NCBI GenBank assembly: GCA_035529075.1
Contig: DATKXK010000015.1
Span: 1-64,000, forward strand
DNA from: Acidobacteriota bacterium
GTDB lineage: Bacteria; Zixibacteria; MSB-5A5; GN15; FEB-12
Direction of reading: 5' to 3'
DNA length: 64,000 bases
Positions 1-8,360 of the stretch are shown piece by piece. Both the position numbers and the translations under genes were made by a program. The notes under the pieces were generated by a model, which was not told where the DNA came from, made no database searches, and worked only from the letters and a program-made list of their open reading frames with translations. Position 1 is the stretch's first letter. Each line of letters opens with the position of its first letter.

Positions 1-207
1 TGCTTCCATCCCATCAGGCGTAAATACAGGACAGCCGTGAAGGTTCGGATCGAGAAGCCCTTGAGCAAAAACCTGCGGTTTCAAGCCCGGAGGTTTCTGC
101 CCAAGGTAAGGACCTGTCAAGACCGGGAAATCATCCTGCTGCGCGTTAATACACGGAGCCAATGTGGCGGATATCAGAAGCACAACACAAATTGCCTTAG
201 ATTTCAT
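1..207 (-). CDS. Partial secreted PD40-type protein, N-terminus only
   Basis: The reverse strand from 207 reads open to the window edge for 69 codons with no stop, so the gene continues upstream of base 1. It begins with a typical Sec signal peptide (MKSKAICVVLLISATLAPC, then cleavage near INAQ). After it comes FPVLTGPYLGQKPPG, closely matching FPSFSGPYLGMQPPG in the ankyrin fusion protein at 699-2381, so the two share a family. The last residues, PVFTPDGMEA, look like the start of a PD40 beta-propeller blade (pattern PxxxPDGxxL). An AGAGG ribosome-binding site lies about 10 bases upstream of the ATG. Exported beta-propeller is inferred; the substrate or partner is unknown. Confidence 0.75.
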   Translation of the reverse strand, partial: MKSKAICVVLLISATLAPCINAQQDDFPVLTGPYLGQKPPGLKPQVFAQGLLDPNLHGCPVFTPDGMEA

Positions 208-698
208 TGTTTAATAACCTCTCTTCCGTTTCTTATCTACTAATACTAATACGTCAGATAGATAATTATGTTACGCTTGTGTTTATTGCCTTCCAGCGAC
301 TTCATTGTACGTAAATGATTTGCCTCCAATGACTGCCGCGTCTTGTTGAATAACATATCTTCACTTGAAACCCGAATTTCACTATAGTTTGGCGAGAGTG
401 GGGTCGGGGCCGCTTTGACTATGCTGCGTTCTCGAATATCCAGTTGCGGAACTCGTCTCGTAGACCCCGCCATAAATCTTGACCGCGGTGATCGCCGGGG
501 TTTTCTTGTAGTATGTGATTATTGGTGTCCACGCTCTCAAAACTCCAACCGAAGCGAATGCAACGCCCACGCGTGTCTATCCTTTCTAACCTTGTCTGGG
601 GGCAATGTTTGGCGTCTGTAACTTCTATCTACAAGCTCACGTATAAGTAGCCAATAAGGTAGAGATTATTGCACTATATTGGTGGAAAGGCCTGGAAT
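208..698. other. Intergenic region with one copy of a diverged repeat
   Basis: This 491-base AT-rich gap separates two genes transcribed away from each other, so it should hold both promoters, but I see no convincing -35/-10 pair for either. Short open frames on the reverse strand (246-473 and 382-570) have no ribosome-binding site and no recognisable family. A ~46-base segment at 377-422 resembles one at 2635-2680 beyond the ankyrin gene and is listed separately. Confidence 0.5.
377..422. repeat. Diverged dispersed repeat, copy 1
   Basis: Aligned without gaps to 2635-2680, about 31 of 46 bases match by eye. The best conserved parts are AGTTTGG-GAGAGTG and GGGCCGCTTT. The two copies are in the same orientation and bracket the ankyrin/PD40 gene. 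Both are reverse-strand frames of the type VKAA-x-LSPN, so they could be remnants of the end of a gene, or a short intergenic repeat. Confidence 0.5.
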
Positions 699-2381
699 AT
701 GAGAACATCTGTTGTACTGGCGCTACTGCTTTTGTTGACTCAGTCGGCATTCACTAAGACGATCTTCGAAGCCGTTAAGGAGGGTGACTCGACCAGTGTC
801 GCGCAGTTGCTGAGACAAGATGCCGATCTGGTCAGGCAGTTTGATGACCGGCATTGCTCACCGCTGCATCACGCGGCAAGCGGAGGCAAAATGGCAATAG
901 TCAATCAACTAATCGCCGGCGGTGCTGCAATTGATGCCAAGGATTCTGATGGCGAAACACCTCTGCATTGGGCTTCTTACAATGGTCGGACTGAGGTCGT
1001 GGAACTACTTATATCTCTTGGCACTTCTGTTGACATAGTTAGCAACGATGGCATCACGCCACTACACTATGCAATCAATCGAGGTCATGAGGAAGTAGTT
1101 ATGAGCCTGATTGCAAATGGCGCAGATATCACTATTGTAGATTCCAGAAAGCGGACACCACTCTGGTTAGCCACCGAGCGAAGTAATGTCACATTAGTTA
1201 ACATGCTCCTGAGCGCAGGCGCAGATGTGAACGTTACAAGACCTGATGGAACGAGCCTGTTGAGCCAGGCTGCATTGTGCAATCAAACTGCAATTGGCAA
1301 TCTACTGATAGACAAGGGCGTTGATCTGAACTCGAGAAACGCCAGAGGACTCAGCCCTCTGCACTTTGCTGCAGTCTCCGGATCGGAAGAGTTTACGGAC
1401 CTGATGATACAGCATCACGCTGATCTTGAAGTGAAGGCTATGGATGGTAGCACGCCGTTGGCTTTCGCCAAAGCCGCGGGGCATGACACTATTGTAGAAT
1501 TACTTTTCTCTGGTGGAGCCACGAATATAGATCCTCCGTTTCCGAGCTTCTCCGGACCTTACCTGGGAATGCAACCTCCCGGCAAAACTCCGGAACAGTT
1601 CCTCAGTGGGATAATCACTTTCGTATACAGGCCCCATGGGGGAGTCACCATATCAAAGAATAACCACGAGATTTATTGGGTTCGGAATTGCCCCAATTTC
1701 CAGAAGATATGGTATACCAGGGAGGTGGATGGTATATGGTCTCGGCCAAAGATAGCCTCCTTCAATTCGTCCGTGGATGGCGTCGGCGATGAGGATCCAT
1801 ATATAACACCGGATGGAATGAAACTGTTTTTTTCCTCGAATCGTCCTTTACGCCCGGGTGAGCCGGCCCGCGATGTGCAAAGCACGTGGTTTGTAGACAG
1901 GACTGAAGACGGTTGGAGTGAACCCCGAATTCTTGAGATCCCTGGCCGGGACAAAACCTGGGATGTTGGAGGGGCAACTGTTTCGAGCGACGGGTCAGTT
2001 TTCTTCCATGTTGATTATGTGGAAAATGGGACATTCGTAGCAGATATCTACAGCATGAGTCTAGAAAACAACGCGTACGGGGCTCCGGAGAAATTGAGCG
2101 ACGCCATCAATTCGCCGTCGGTCGAAGCAAAACCTTATGTGGCACCAGACGGCAGCTATCTGATTTTCTCATCTCACAGGCCCCTGGGGGGAATTATGAT
2201 GAGCAGACGAAGAGCTGACGGTACGTGGGCAGAGGCCTCCAATATCAGCAATCTCTTGGGTGATGAAATTATCAGTCTCCAAGGAATTTCCACTGATGGT
2301 AAATACCTGCTCGTAAACGGCGCTAGGGACGGGCACTTCAGCTTCTACTGGATTGATGCATCTATACTTCAGGGCAGCTAA
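699..2381 (+). CDS. Secreted ankyrin-repeat protein fused to a PD40 beta-propeller
   Basis: 560 residues from the ATG at 699, chosen over a TTG 30 bases upstream because AAAGG at 686-690 is well spaced from it and the product then starts with a Sec signal peptide (MRTSVVLALLLLLTQSAF). Residues ~22-275 form about eight ankyrin repeats with the TPLHxAxxxG pattern (HCSPLHHAAS, ETPLHWASYN, ITPLHYAINR, LSPLHFAAVS). The C-terminal half carries PD40-like blades (PYITPDGMKLFFSSNRP, KPYVAPDGSYLIFSSHRP). The linker SGPYLGMQPPG matches the partial gene at 1-207. Probably an exported protein-binding scaffold; no catalytic motif is seen. The gene is AT-richer than the genes beyond 3 kb, which may mean transfer or relaxed composition. 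Confidence 0.85.
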   Translation: MRTSVVLALLLLLTQSAFTKTIFEAVKEGDSTSVAQLLRQDADLVRQFDDRHCSPLHHAASGGKMAIVNQLIAGGAAIDAKDSDGETPLHWASYNGRTEVVELLISLGTSVDIVSNDGITPLHYAINRGHEEVVMSLIANGADITIVDSRKRTPLWLATERSNVTLVNMLLSAGADVNVTRPDGTSLLSQAALCNQTAIGNLLIDKGVDLNSRNARGLSPLHFAAVSGSEEFTDLMIQHHADLEVKAMDGSTPLAFAKAAGHDTIVELLFSGGATNIDPPFPSFSGPYLGMQPPGKTPEQFLSGIITFVYRPHGGVTISKNNHEIYWVRNCPNFQKIWYTREVDGIWSRPKIASFNSSVDGVGDEDPYITPDGMKLFFSSNRPLRPGEPARDVQSTWFVDRTEDGWSEPRILEIPGRDKTWDVGGATVSSDGSVFFHVDYVENGTFVADIYSMSLENNAYGAPEKLSDAINSPSVEAKPYVAPDGSYLIFSSHRPLGGIMMSRRRADGTWAEASNISNLLGDEIISLQGISTDGKYLLVNGARDGHFSFYWIDASILQGS

Positions 2382-2388
2382 TAAACAC

Positions 2389-2410
2389 GCATATTAAGAG
2401 GTGAATATGC
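2389..2410 (+). terminator. Small hairpin after the ankyrin gene
   Basis: GCATATT and AATATGC form a perfect 7-bp stem with an 8-base loop directly after the stop codon at 2381. There is no T tract, so it may be a weak terminator or a 3'-end stabilising hairpin. Confidence 0.3.
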
Positions 2411-2634
2411 AGTCGGTTCGTAGTAAGAGGGCTTGATCCTTAAGGCTGCCAGCCAGGCGGAGAGAACGCTTCGAACAGTGACGTGACTTTGCCCCGCTGG
2501 CAGGTCAGATTTGGCGGCCAATTCTTAATGCTCCGGGAAATAATGTTATTTTACAGTGCCGACCTTCACTATTAAAACATCTTCCATCGACTTCCACCCA
2601 TCGCGGCATAGTGTAACCGAATTATAAAGCTGAA

Positions 2635-2680
2635 GCTCACAGAAGTTTGGGGAGAGTGATATTTGGGCCGCTTTTACATA
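2635..2680. repeat. Diverged dispersed repeat, copy 2
   Basis: Partner of 377-422 in the same orientation, sharing AGTTTGGxGAGAGTG and GGGCCGCTTT. It lies 254 bases past the ankyrin gene stop, so the pair brackets that gene and its flanks. Confidence 0.5.
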
Positions 2681-2889
2681 TCTAACTGTAAACAATAGAC
2701 TTAGCGTTTCCAAGACTGTCCAGCCTAGGCACTCAGAGCCTGGATGCCGGTGATCAATTCAGCTGCCGATTTGGATTGCAGATAAGTTCCAAGGCTGTCA
2801 GTAACGGCCCGGCATGTCTTACGCCGGGAGCTTGCCGCCTGAACAGCCGCGCAAACCCATTTCCGCGAAGGGGTCTCCGCGATCGCTGC

Positions 2890-2904
2890 GGGGGGGGGGG
2901 GGGG
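2890..2904. repeat. Homopolymeric tract of 15 G
   Basis: Fifteen consecutive G residues, about 70 bases upstream of the receiver gene. Tracts of this length are prone to slippage. It may tune promoter spacing, or it may mark an assembly error. Confidence 0.9.
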
Positions 2905-2973
2905 ACAAAACTGTTGCCAAGAACCGATGCAACTCGTAATCTTCACCGTCGGCGGTGCCGACCGGTGTGATTG

Positions 2974-3411
2974 ATGCTCACAGGCAAAAAAATCCTGATG
3001 ATCGACGATGACGTCAACCTGGTAGGCGTCTTCCGGAAAGTGTTCGAAGCCAAGGGGTTTGAATTCGCGGAGGCGTATTCGGCCTCCGAGGGGCTCGAGA
3101 AAATCAAACAGGTGGGTCCTGATTTGATCATTCTCGACGTCATCATGGAAGACTTCGTGGCCGGGTTTCGCATTGTCACTGAATTGCGGGCCGGCGAACC
3201 CGGCTCGGCTTACAGCGCCTTTGCCGAAGTGCCCATCCTTATGCTGACCAGCGTGACGTCACGAGCCAACGTGGATTTCTCCAATAGAGTAGGCACGGCC
3301 CTGCTCCCGATTGACGCTTTCATTGAAAAGCCGGTAAAGCCGGATGTCCTGCTGGCCAAAGTACAGGAGCTGCTGGAGCCGGACTCCGCCGGCCACGAAG
3401 GTCAGGAATAA
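2974..3411 (+). CDS. Single-domain response regulator (receiver only)
   Basis: 145 residues and essentially one CheY-like receiver domain. The acidic pocket (ILMIDDD), the phospho-acceptor Asp in LIILDVIMED, the conserved Thr in MLTSVT and the Lys in IEKPVKP are all present. There is no output domain, so it probably works in a phosphorelay or by protein contact. The start is taken at the ATG at 2974; a TTG directly before it is possible. It ends 62 bases from the end of the convergent kinase gene at 3474-5426, a plausible partner. The alpha1 helix is long and the ~20-residue insertion around ELRAGEPGSAYSAFAEVP is typical of receivers found beside large sensor kinases. Confidence 0.9.
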   Translation: MLTGKKILMIDDDVNLVGVFRKVFEAKGFEFAEAYSASEGLEKIKQVGPDLIILDVIMEDFVAGFRIVTELRAGEPGSAYSAFAEVPILMLTSVTSRANVDFSNRVGTALLPIDAFIEKPVKPDVLLAKVQELLEPDSAGHEGQE

Positions 3412-3473
3412 CCGGCCGTACTGTCGCCCGTCCGTTCTTGTCGATCTGCCGCAGGAGCGCTGTCCGTGTACGG

Positions 3474-5426
3474 TCAGGCGGGGATTGTGAATACGAACCT
3501 GGCCCAGTTGCCGGGTTCGGATTCAGCCCATACCCGGCCGCCGTGTTTTTCGATTATCTGCCTGGTCACAAACAGGCCCAGCCCCGTGCCCGGTCTGGTA
3601 TCTTTCTGCGCGGTCCCGAATCGGGAAAACTTGGTGAACATGGCCTCAGCTTCGTCCGGACTGAAACCGGGTCCTTCGTTCAGGATGCTGAACTTCAGGA
3701 ACCCGTCGCCGGCGTCCCGGCCCGTCTCAATCGAGATATGTCCCCCTTTCTTACCGTACTTGATGGCATTCGACAGGAGGTTCTGAAATACCGATGTCAT
3801 CAGGCCGCGGTCACAGGTGGCCTGCAATTCCGGGGGAACGCTGCACGAGAGGTGCATGTTGTTGTCGGCCGCCATCTCCGCAAGGCGCTGAATCACGGGG
3901 TCTATGATCTCGGCGCGCACCGGGACAGTCCCCGGTTGCAGCCTGAACTCACCTTCCTCGATACGGCTCAGGTTGAGGTAGTTGGCGATGGTGCCACTGA
4001 GGTAGTCGGCGCTGTTGGACGCCGCCTTGAGCACCGACTCCTGCTCTTCGGTCAGCGGTCCGAGGATTCGACCTCTGACGGATTCGAGCGCAAAGACTAT
4101 TGAGGCCAGGGGTGACTTGAGTTCGTGGGTAACGAATCCGAGCATTTCCAGGTATGCACGGTTTCGCTCGTCGGCCTCGAGGTACGCCTTTTTCAGAGCG
4201 ACGGAGGTTTCCTGCAACTCCTTGTTGTGCACCTCCAATGACCGGGCCATGGAATTGAGCGAATCAGCCAGCTCGACCATCTCCAGGCTCCCCCCCTTAC
4301 CTTCCACGCGAGTGTCCAGCTTTCCCGCCGAGAGCTTGCGTGTGGCCTCGACGAGTCTCAGGATGGGCCGGTGAAGATTGGCTGAGAAGTAGAACGCGAG
4401 TCCGGTGACCAGCAGCAGGGCCAGCACGCTGATGCCGAGGAACTTCACGGCTAGGTTCCACTTGTAGTCGAGGTACTTCTGTTCCAACAGGCCGACGTAC
4501 AGAATCCCGACCGTATTTCCCCCGGGGTCCCGTATGGGGTCATAGGCCGAGAGGTACCAGACGTCGACCACGAAGGCCCGGTCGCCGAACCGTTCGCCCT
4601 TCTCGAGCACCTTGGCGTAGACCTCATCGGAGACTCTCGTGCCTATGGCGCGGGTAGCCCCCTGGCGCACCACGTTGGTGGCGATACGGACGTCCCACAG
4701 GAAGATGGTGACGGTCCCGAGCGGTTTGCCCTTGTAGAGTTCATCGCCGAACACGGCGTCGCGAATCCTGTCGACCAGGTCGAACTTGCGATTGAGCAGG
4801 ATTCCTCCGTACATGGCGCCGACGACCACCGAACCGGGCCCCACTATGGGGACGGCCGCCTGCAGAGCCATGCCGCGCTCTTCGAAGATCCGGTCGGTGG
4901 GCCGGGCGCGCTCGGTCCGGACAAGCGGGATGTAGGCTCTCTCGACCAGCCGCCCGCTCTCCAGGGCCAGGTCCTCCCTGGTGAGAAGGACTGTCCCGTG
5001 ATTGGCCTCACCGCGCAGGGCGCGATCGATGAACTCATCTCGACGGATCAGGGCGTTGCCGGAGGCCTGACTCGGAGGTCCGGATACCAGCACTCCGTTA
5101 CTGTCGACCAGCGACAGGTAGTCCAGCCCGTGTTCCTGCATAAGCGAGGCCAGTTCGGAGGCGACACTTACTGCCGGTGCCTGACCCGTGAGAACTCTTC
5201 TGGGGCCGTCCCGTTGTGATGCATCGTAGAGCGCCGTCTGCAACAGCGCGCTTTCCTCGGCATAGGCGGCCCAGGCGGAGTTGAGGTCCATCTGCACTTT
5301 GAGCTTGGCCTCTTTCACGACCGTTTCCGAGATGAAAGAGAGTCCGGCGTAGATGGTGAATCCGCCCATGAGGGCCACCACCAGCGTGTAGCCCAGAAGG
5401 AGAGTTGTGCGATGACTCAATCTCAT
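3474..5426 (-). CDS. Cache-HAMP sensor histidine kinase
   Basis: 650 residues from an ATG preceded by AAAGAG; a longer frame to 5468 would overlap the upstream gene and lacks the membrane start. Order: TM1 ~9-30, extracytoplasmic Cache-like sensor ~31-320, TM2 ~328-348, HAMP ~349-400, coiled coil, then the kinase core. The phospho-acceptor is His434 in FVTHELKSPL; the N box is NLLSNAIKYG and the G box is TGLGLFVTRQI. It is a membrane-bound sensor of an unknown small ligand and probably phosphorylates the convergent receiver at 2974-3411. The upstream SDR gene ends 39 bases before, so the two may be cotranscribed. Confidence 0.9.
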   Translation of the reverse strand: MRLSHRTTLLLGYTLVVALMGGFTIYAGLSFISETVVKEAKLKVQMDLNSAWAAYAEESALLQTALYDASQRDGPRRVLTGQAPAVSVASELASLMQEHGLDYLSLVDSNGVLVSGPPSQASGNALIRRDEFIDRALRGEANHGTVLLTREDLALESGRLVERAYIPLVRTERARPTDRIFEERGMALQAAVPIVGPGSVVVGAMYGGILLNRKFDLVDRIRDAVFGDELYKGKPLGTVTIFLWDVRIATNVVRQGATRAIGTRVSDEVYAKVLEKGERFGDRAFVVDVWYLSAYDPIRDPGGNTVGILYVGLLEQKYLDYKWNLAVKFLGISVLALLLVTGLAFYFSANLHRPILRLVEATRKLSAGKLDTRVEGKGGSLEMVELADSLNSMARSLEVHNKELQETSVALKKAYLEADERNRAYLEMLGFVTHELKSPLASIVFALESVRGRILGPLTEEQESVLKAASNSADYLSGTIANYLNLSRIEEGEFRLQPGTVPVRAEIIDPVIQRLAEMAADNNMHLSCSVPPELQATCDRGLMTSVFQNLLSNAIKYGKKGGHISIETGRDAGDGFLKFSILNEGPGFSPDEAEAMFTKFSRFGTAQKDTRPGTGLGLFVTRQIIEKHGGRVWAESEPGNWARFVFTIPA

Positions 5427-5464
5427 GTCATGCTCTTTGCGTAACGGATGGCGCCGTTCCCGAC

Positions 5465-7081
5465 TCACTTGCGTTTCACCAGGCAGCTCCAGATCGTCTC
5501 TTCCAGTTGTTCCCGGGCTGACCTGGCCGGTTCGATGGCCGCGGGAGCCTCGGAAGGCCCGCGCTCCCCCCGGAGTTCGTGCAGGCGAAGCTGGTGTTGC
5601 TGTTCTATTTCATCGATGCCGAATTCCAGCGGCATGCTGACGAAATCATAGATCTGGTTGACAAACGGCCTCAGATCCTCAACTCGCCGCAGACGCTCGA
5701 TGGTTGTCCTGTTCAGTTCGGCCAGCATCCGGGCGGTTTCTTCCGCCGGATAGCCGGCCTCGATGCGCCTCAGGCCCGAGATTTCGAAATAGTCCAGGAG
5801 TAACATCTTGTTGCCGGTGTGCACGGACGTCAGAAGCAGCCGGTAAATCAGTTTGAGAAACCAGGTCAGCTCCGTCCTGTCCAGGCTCCGGATGGCGGGA
5901 TACCGAGTCGCGTCGGCCGGACCTGTAATTTGCTCGATCACCGCCTGGATGATATCGTCCTCCAGACTCGTCAGCGCGGTGTAGATCCGAAGGTTGGGGT
6001 GGTCCGTCTCTCGCCGCATGGCCGCAAGGTTGCGAAGACGCCATTCAAGCGGTTCGCTCTTGAGCCGTTCCATGAGAAACGGGAACCGGCGCTCAATAAG
6101 ATGTCGCGGGTCGGCCGCCCACTGAAGCAGGGAACTGGTCCGGCTGTTCTCGATGTTGAGTTGCCGATCGATATAGCGCTGCATCCAGGGTCGTTCAAAC
6201 GGCTCGTTCTTCGTTATGTACCCCCAGAGCAGCCTGAGCCGGATGCCGATGCCGCACAGGAACGCCGGCATCAGCATCGGCTTCCGTATCCTGCCGTAGA
6301 AGTACCGGAGAGCCAGCGAGAAAAGCTCCCGATGGGTGGTTGAGCCGGGAGTGCTGACAATCAGGACCTCGGCCGGCCCCAGGTGAGCGTGACGCGCCAG
6401 GAGGTTGCGGAAGAACGCGACGACGTCGCGGACGTGAATGTAGGGGATGGCCGACTCGCCGTGGCCGGCCAGGATTCCGGCCCGCCAGGAACCGCCGAGC
6501 CAGGTCGTCAGGAACGCATACAGCGGCGGATATTCACACCAGTCGCTGAAGACGGCGCCCAGCCGCACGATGCAGGAGGGGGTCGTTCTACCGAACTCCC
6601 GCACCATGGCCTCGCCCTGCCGTTTGCTCCACGGGTACAAAAGCTTGCCGTCGGGAGGCGAGGCCTCGTTAACAACCTCGTCTTTTTTCGGGAAAGAGCA
6701 GGCGGCCACGGAACTGGCGAACACAAAGAGCTTGAGATTCAAGCTGGCCGCCAGGTCGAGAATGTACCTTGTGCCTTCAACGTTTGTCCGCCGGTATTCC
6801 GGTCGCTTTTTGCCGGTGAAATCATAATATGCGGCCAGGTGGATCAGGTAGTCGGCTCCCCCGGCCGTGGCGATTTCACGAAAGGCCCTGGCTATGCCTG
6901 CAAAGTCGGCGATGTCGGCGCGGATCCAGGCGATGTTGGCGTGCACCGGCGCATTGCACTCGTGCTGGGAACGTCGGGCAATGGCAAAAATGCGGTATTC
7001 ACTCTTCAGGTCATCGAGCAGGTGACGACCGACGAATCCGGACGCGCCGGTGATGACTATTGAAGGCAGTCTGCCCGTCAT
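5465..7081 (-). CDS. Extended SDR family NAD-dependent epimerase/dehydratase
   Basis: 538 residues. The N-terminus has the Rossmann nucleotide-binding motif GASGFVG (residues ~11-17), and the catalytic pair is visible as YPWSK (Tyr-x3-Lys) near residue 150. These mark an extended short-chain dehydrogenase acting on a nucleotide-sugar-like or similar substrate, with NAD(P). The protein is about 200 residues longer than usual; the C-terminal part (~330-538) is helical, rich in Arg and Leu, and not recognised. The ATG at 7081 has no strong ribosome-binding site. The substrate cannot be deduced; the kinase gene downstream gives no clue. Confidence 0.8.
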   Translation of the reverse strand: MTGRLPSIVITGASGFVGRHLLDDLKSEYRIFAIARRSQHECNAPVHANIAWIRADIADFAGIARAFREIATAGGADYLIHLAAYYDFTGKKRPEYRRTNVEGTRYILDLAASLNLKLFVFASSVAACSFPKKDEVVNEASPPDGKLLYPWSKRQGEAMVREFGRTTPSCIVRLGAVFSDWCEYPPLYAFLTTWLGGSWRAGILAGHGESAIPYIHVRDVVAFFRNLLARHAHLGPAEVLIVSTPGSTTHRELFSLALRYFYGRIRKPMLMPAFLCGIGIRLRLLWGYITKNEPFERPWMQRYIDRQLNIENSRTSSLLQWAADPRHLIERRFPFLMERLKSEPLEWRLRNLAAMRRETDHPNLRIYTALTSLEDDIIQAVIEQITGPADATRYPAIRSLDRTELTWFLKLIYRLLLTSVHTGNKMLLLDYFEISGLRRIEAGYPAEETARMLAELNRTTIERLRRVEDLRPFVNQIYDFVSMPLEFGIDEIEQQHQLRLHELRGERGPSEAPAAIEPARSAREQLEETIWSCLVKRK

Positions 7082-7193
7082 GGCTGGTCACCGATCTGTT
7101 GTGTTCCGGCGGGCCCGGCTCGTTGCTGCGGGACACCGCCGTTCCCGTTTCGCTTTGACGCAAGAGACCTGAGCGTGGCAGGTTGTCAATATC

Positions 7194-7598
7194 TCAGGAG
7201 GACTGCTCGCCTCTGTAGTAGGCCAGACAGGCCCATAGAATCAGCGACCCCATCATGCAGTCGCCGATGCCTGATCCCAGCACCATCCAGACCCGGTCTA
7301 CGAAGAGGTAGTAGGCAAAGAGGAAGATCGTGGCCATGAACTTGGCCACAATGGACAGCACGACCAGGCCGCGAAACCGGCCAGGATCGGACGCCCCCAG
7401 CCCGTAGGCAACTGCCAGGACGAGGTGGAAAACGCCTCCCTGAACCGGAAAGAATCCTTCGCTGTAAACCTGAAACCCGAAGAACGGCATGGCTGCCGCG
7501 GGAATGAAAATCAGGCTCAAGCCAACCAGGATCGAATGGATGGCCACCAGCCACAGTACCACGACAAGACGCTTTCGGGCGGACAGGTTCATCTTCAT
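7194..7598 (-). CDS. Small four-helix membrane protein
   Basis: 134 residues with four predicted membrane segments (around LVVVLWLVAIHSILVGLSLIF, GVFHLVLAVAYGL, LVVLSIVAKFMATIFLFAYY and MVLGSGIGDCMMGSLILWAC). I do not recognise the family; the pattern resembles small DoxX/DUF4345-like membrane proteins. It lies 112 bases upstream of the SDR gene on the same strand, and the two could be in one transcript. No signal peptide or catalytic motif is seen. Confidence 0.65.
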   Translation of the reverse strand: MKMNLSARKRLVVVLWLVAIHSILVGLSLIFIPAAAMPFFGFQVYSEGFFPVQGGVFHLVLAVAYGLGASDPGRFRGLVVLSIVAKFMATIFLFAYYLFVDRVWMVLGSGIGDCMMGSLILWACLAYYRGEQSS

Positions 7599-8090
7599 GG
7601 GCCGACTTCTGACTCTACGACCGTGTACTCTCTATCGGATGCTCGCAGGCTATGTTGAGTCTGGCGCGAACAGCGCCCGTTCAGGCGAAACAGCGAGCAC
7701 CACGGTCAAGATATGCTTCGTCCACAGGGCTTGTCAACTTGGTGGTGCTCCCGAGGGGGGGCTGGACTCGCGGGACGATCAGGCGCTTGCGGGACTCTCC
7801 AATACCGGCCCTCCCGACCGTGCAGAAGCGCTGACAGTCTGTCCGTAAGGGTATGACCAGCATAGACTTGCGGTCGTACGTCCGTGCGCTCCGCTGCTCC
7901 TTATGCGTAACCCCTTTCTGGCCACGGAAGATACGGTGAATAATGGTGAACAATGTCGATAAGGTGGGTCAATGCCTTGCTATGAAAAGCCGATACGTAG
8001 ATTGAACAACCTGCACCGGCATCTTCACAAGCCGTAAGCTGCCGACCTGTTCAATAGTGCCGCTCCGAAGGCTGATGAGGATTAATTCGC
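7599..8090. other. Divergent intergenic region, mostly featureless
   Basis: 492 bases between two divergent genes. The only structure I note is an 8-bp inverted repeat, ATTGAACA at 8001-8008 and TGTTCAAT at 8048-8055, just upstream of the kinase operon. No gene or strong promoter is seen. Confidence 0.4.
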
Positions 8091-8360
8091 GTGGTCAACG
8101 AACATGAGGTAATCACTCTCCTGCTCGGCTTGGGTGTCCTTGCCTTCGTGTTGAGGAATCGCTTTGTCTTCAGAGGCCAGCCCGCCTTTCGGATCCTGAT
8201 TTCCTGCTTTGTTGTCCTGTTGGCCGGCTGGTTTTTGACCATTGCCGAGCAGTTCGTCTGGCACGCGACGCTTAACGCCCTCGAACACATTTGCTACGCT
8301 GGTAGTTCCGTTCTGGCGGCTTTCTGGTGCTGGAAGGTCTTTGCCAGGGAGGCGGTTTGA
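8091..8360 (+). CDS. Small three-helix membrane protein upstream of hybrid kinase
   Basis: 89 residues starting at GTG (8091) with GAGGA about 10 bases upstream. Three hydrophobic segments (VITLLLGLGVLAFVL, ILISCFVVLLAGWFL, ICYAGSSVLAAFWCW) fill almost the whole protein. Its stop overlaps the ATG of the next gene (TGATG), so translation is probably coupled. The kinase also begins with three membrane segments, so this protein may be a partner in a membrane sensor. No family is recognised. Confidence 0.7.
   Translation: MVNEHEVITLLLGLGVLAFVLRNRFVFRGQPAFRILISCFVVLLAGWFLTIAEQFVWHATLNALEHICYAGSSVLAAFWCWKVFAREAV

Larger units (their letters stand above)
2382..2973. other. Intergenic region with repeat, hairpin and G15 tract
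   Basis: 592 bases without a convincing gene. It contains a small hairpin at 2389-2410, the second repeat copy at 2635-2680 and a run of 15 G at 2890-2904. Open frames across the G tract (2725-2946 reverse, 2776-2970 forward) have no ribosome-binding site and no recognisable homology. TTGCCA-N17-TAATCT at about 2913-2941 is a weak promoter candidate for the receiver gene. Confidence 0.5.

Noticed and set aside
246-570. Reverse-strand open frames (246-473, 382-570)
   Set aside because: No ribosome-binding site, no recognisable family; they overlap each other in different frames and lie within the repeat-bearing intergenic region.
2725-2970. Open frames crossing the G15 tract on both strands
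   Set aside because: Low complexity from the homopolymer, no start signals and no family pattern.
3438-4103. Long forward frames opposite the Cache kinase and other genes
   Set aside because: Shadows of GC-rich coding sequence on the other strand; no ribosome-binding site and no family motifs.
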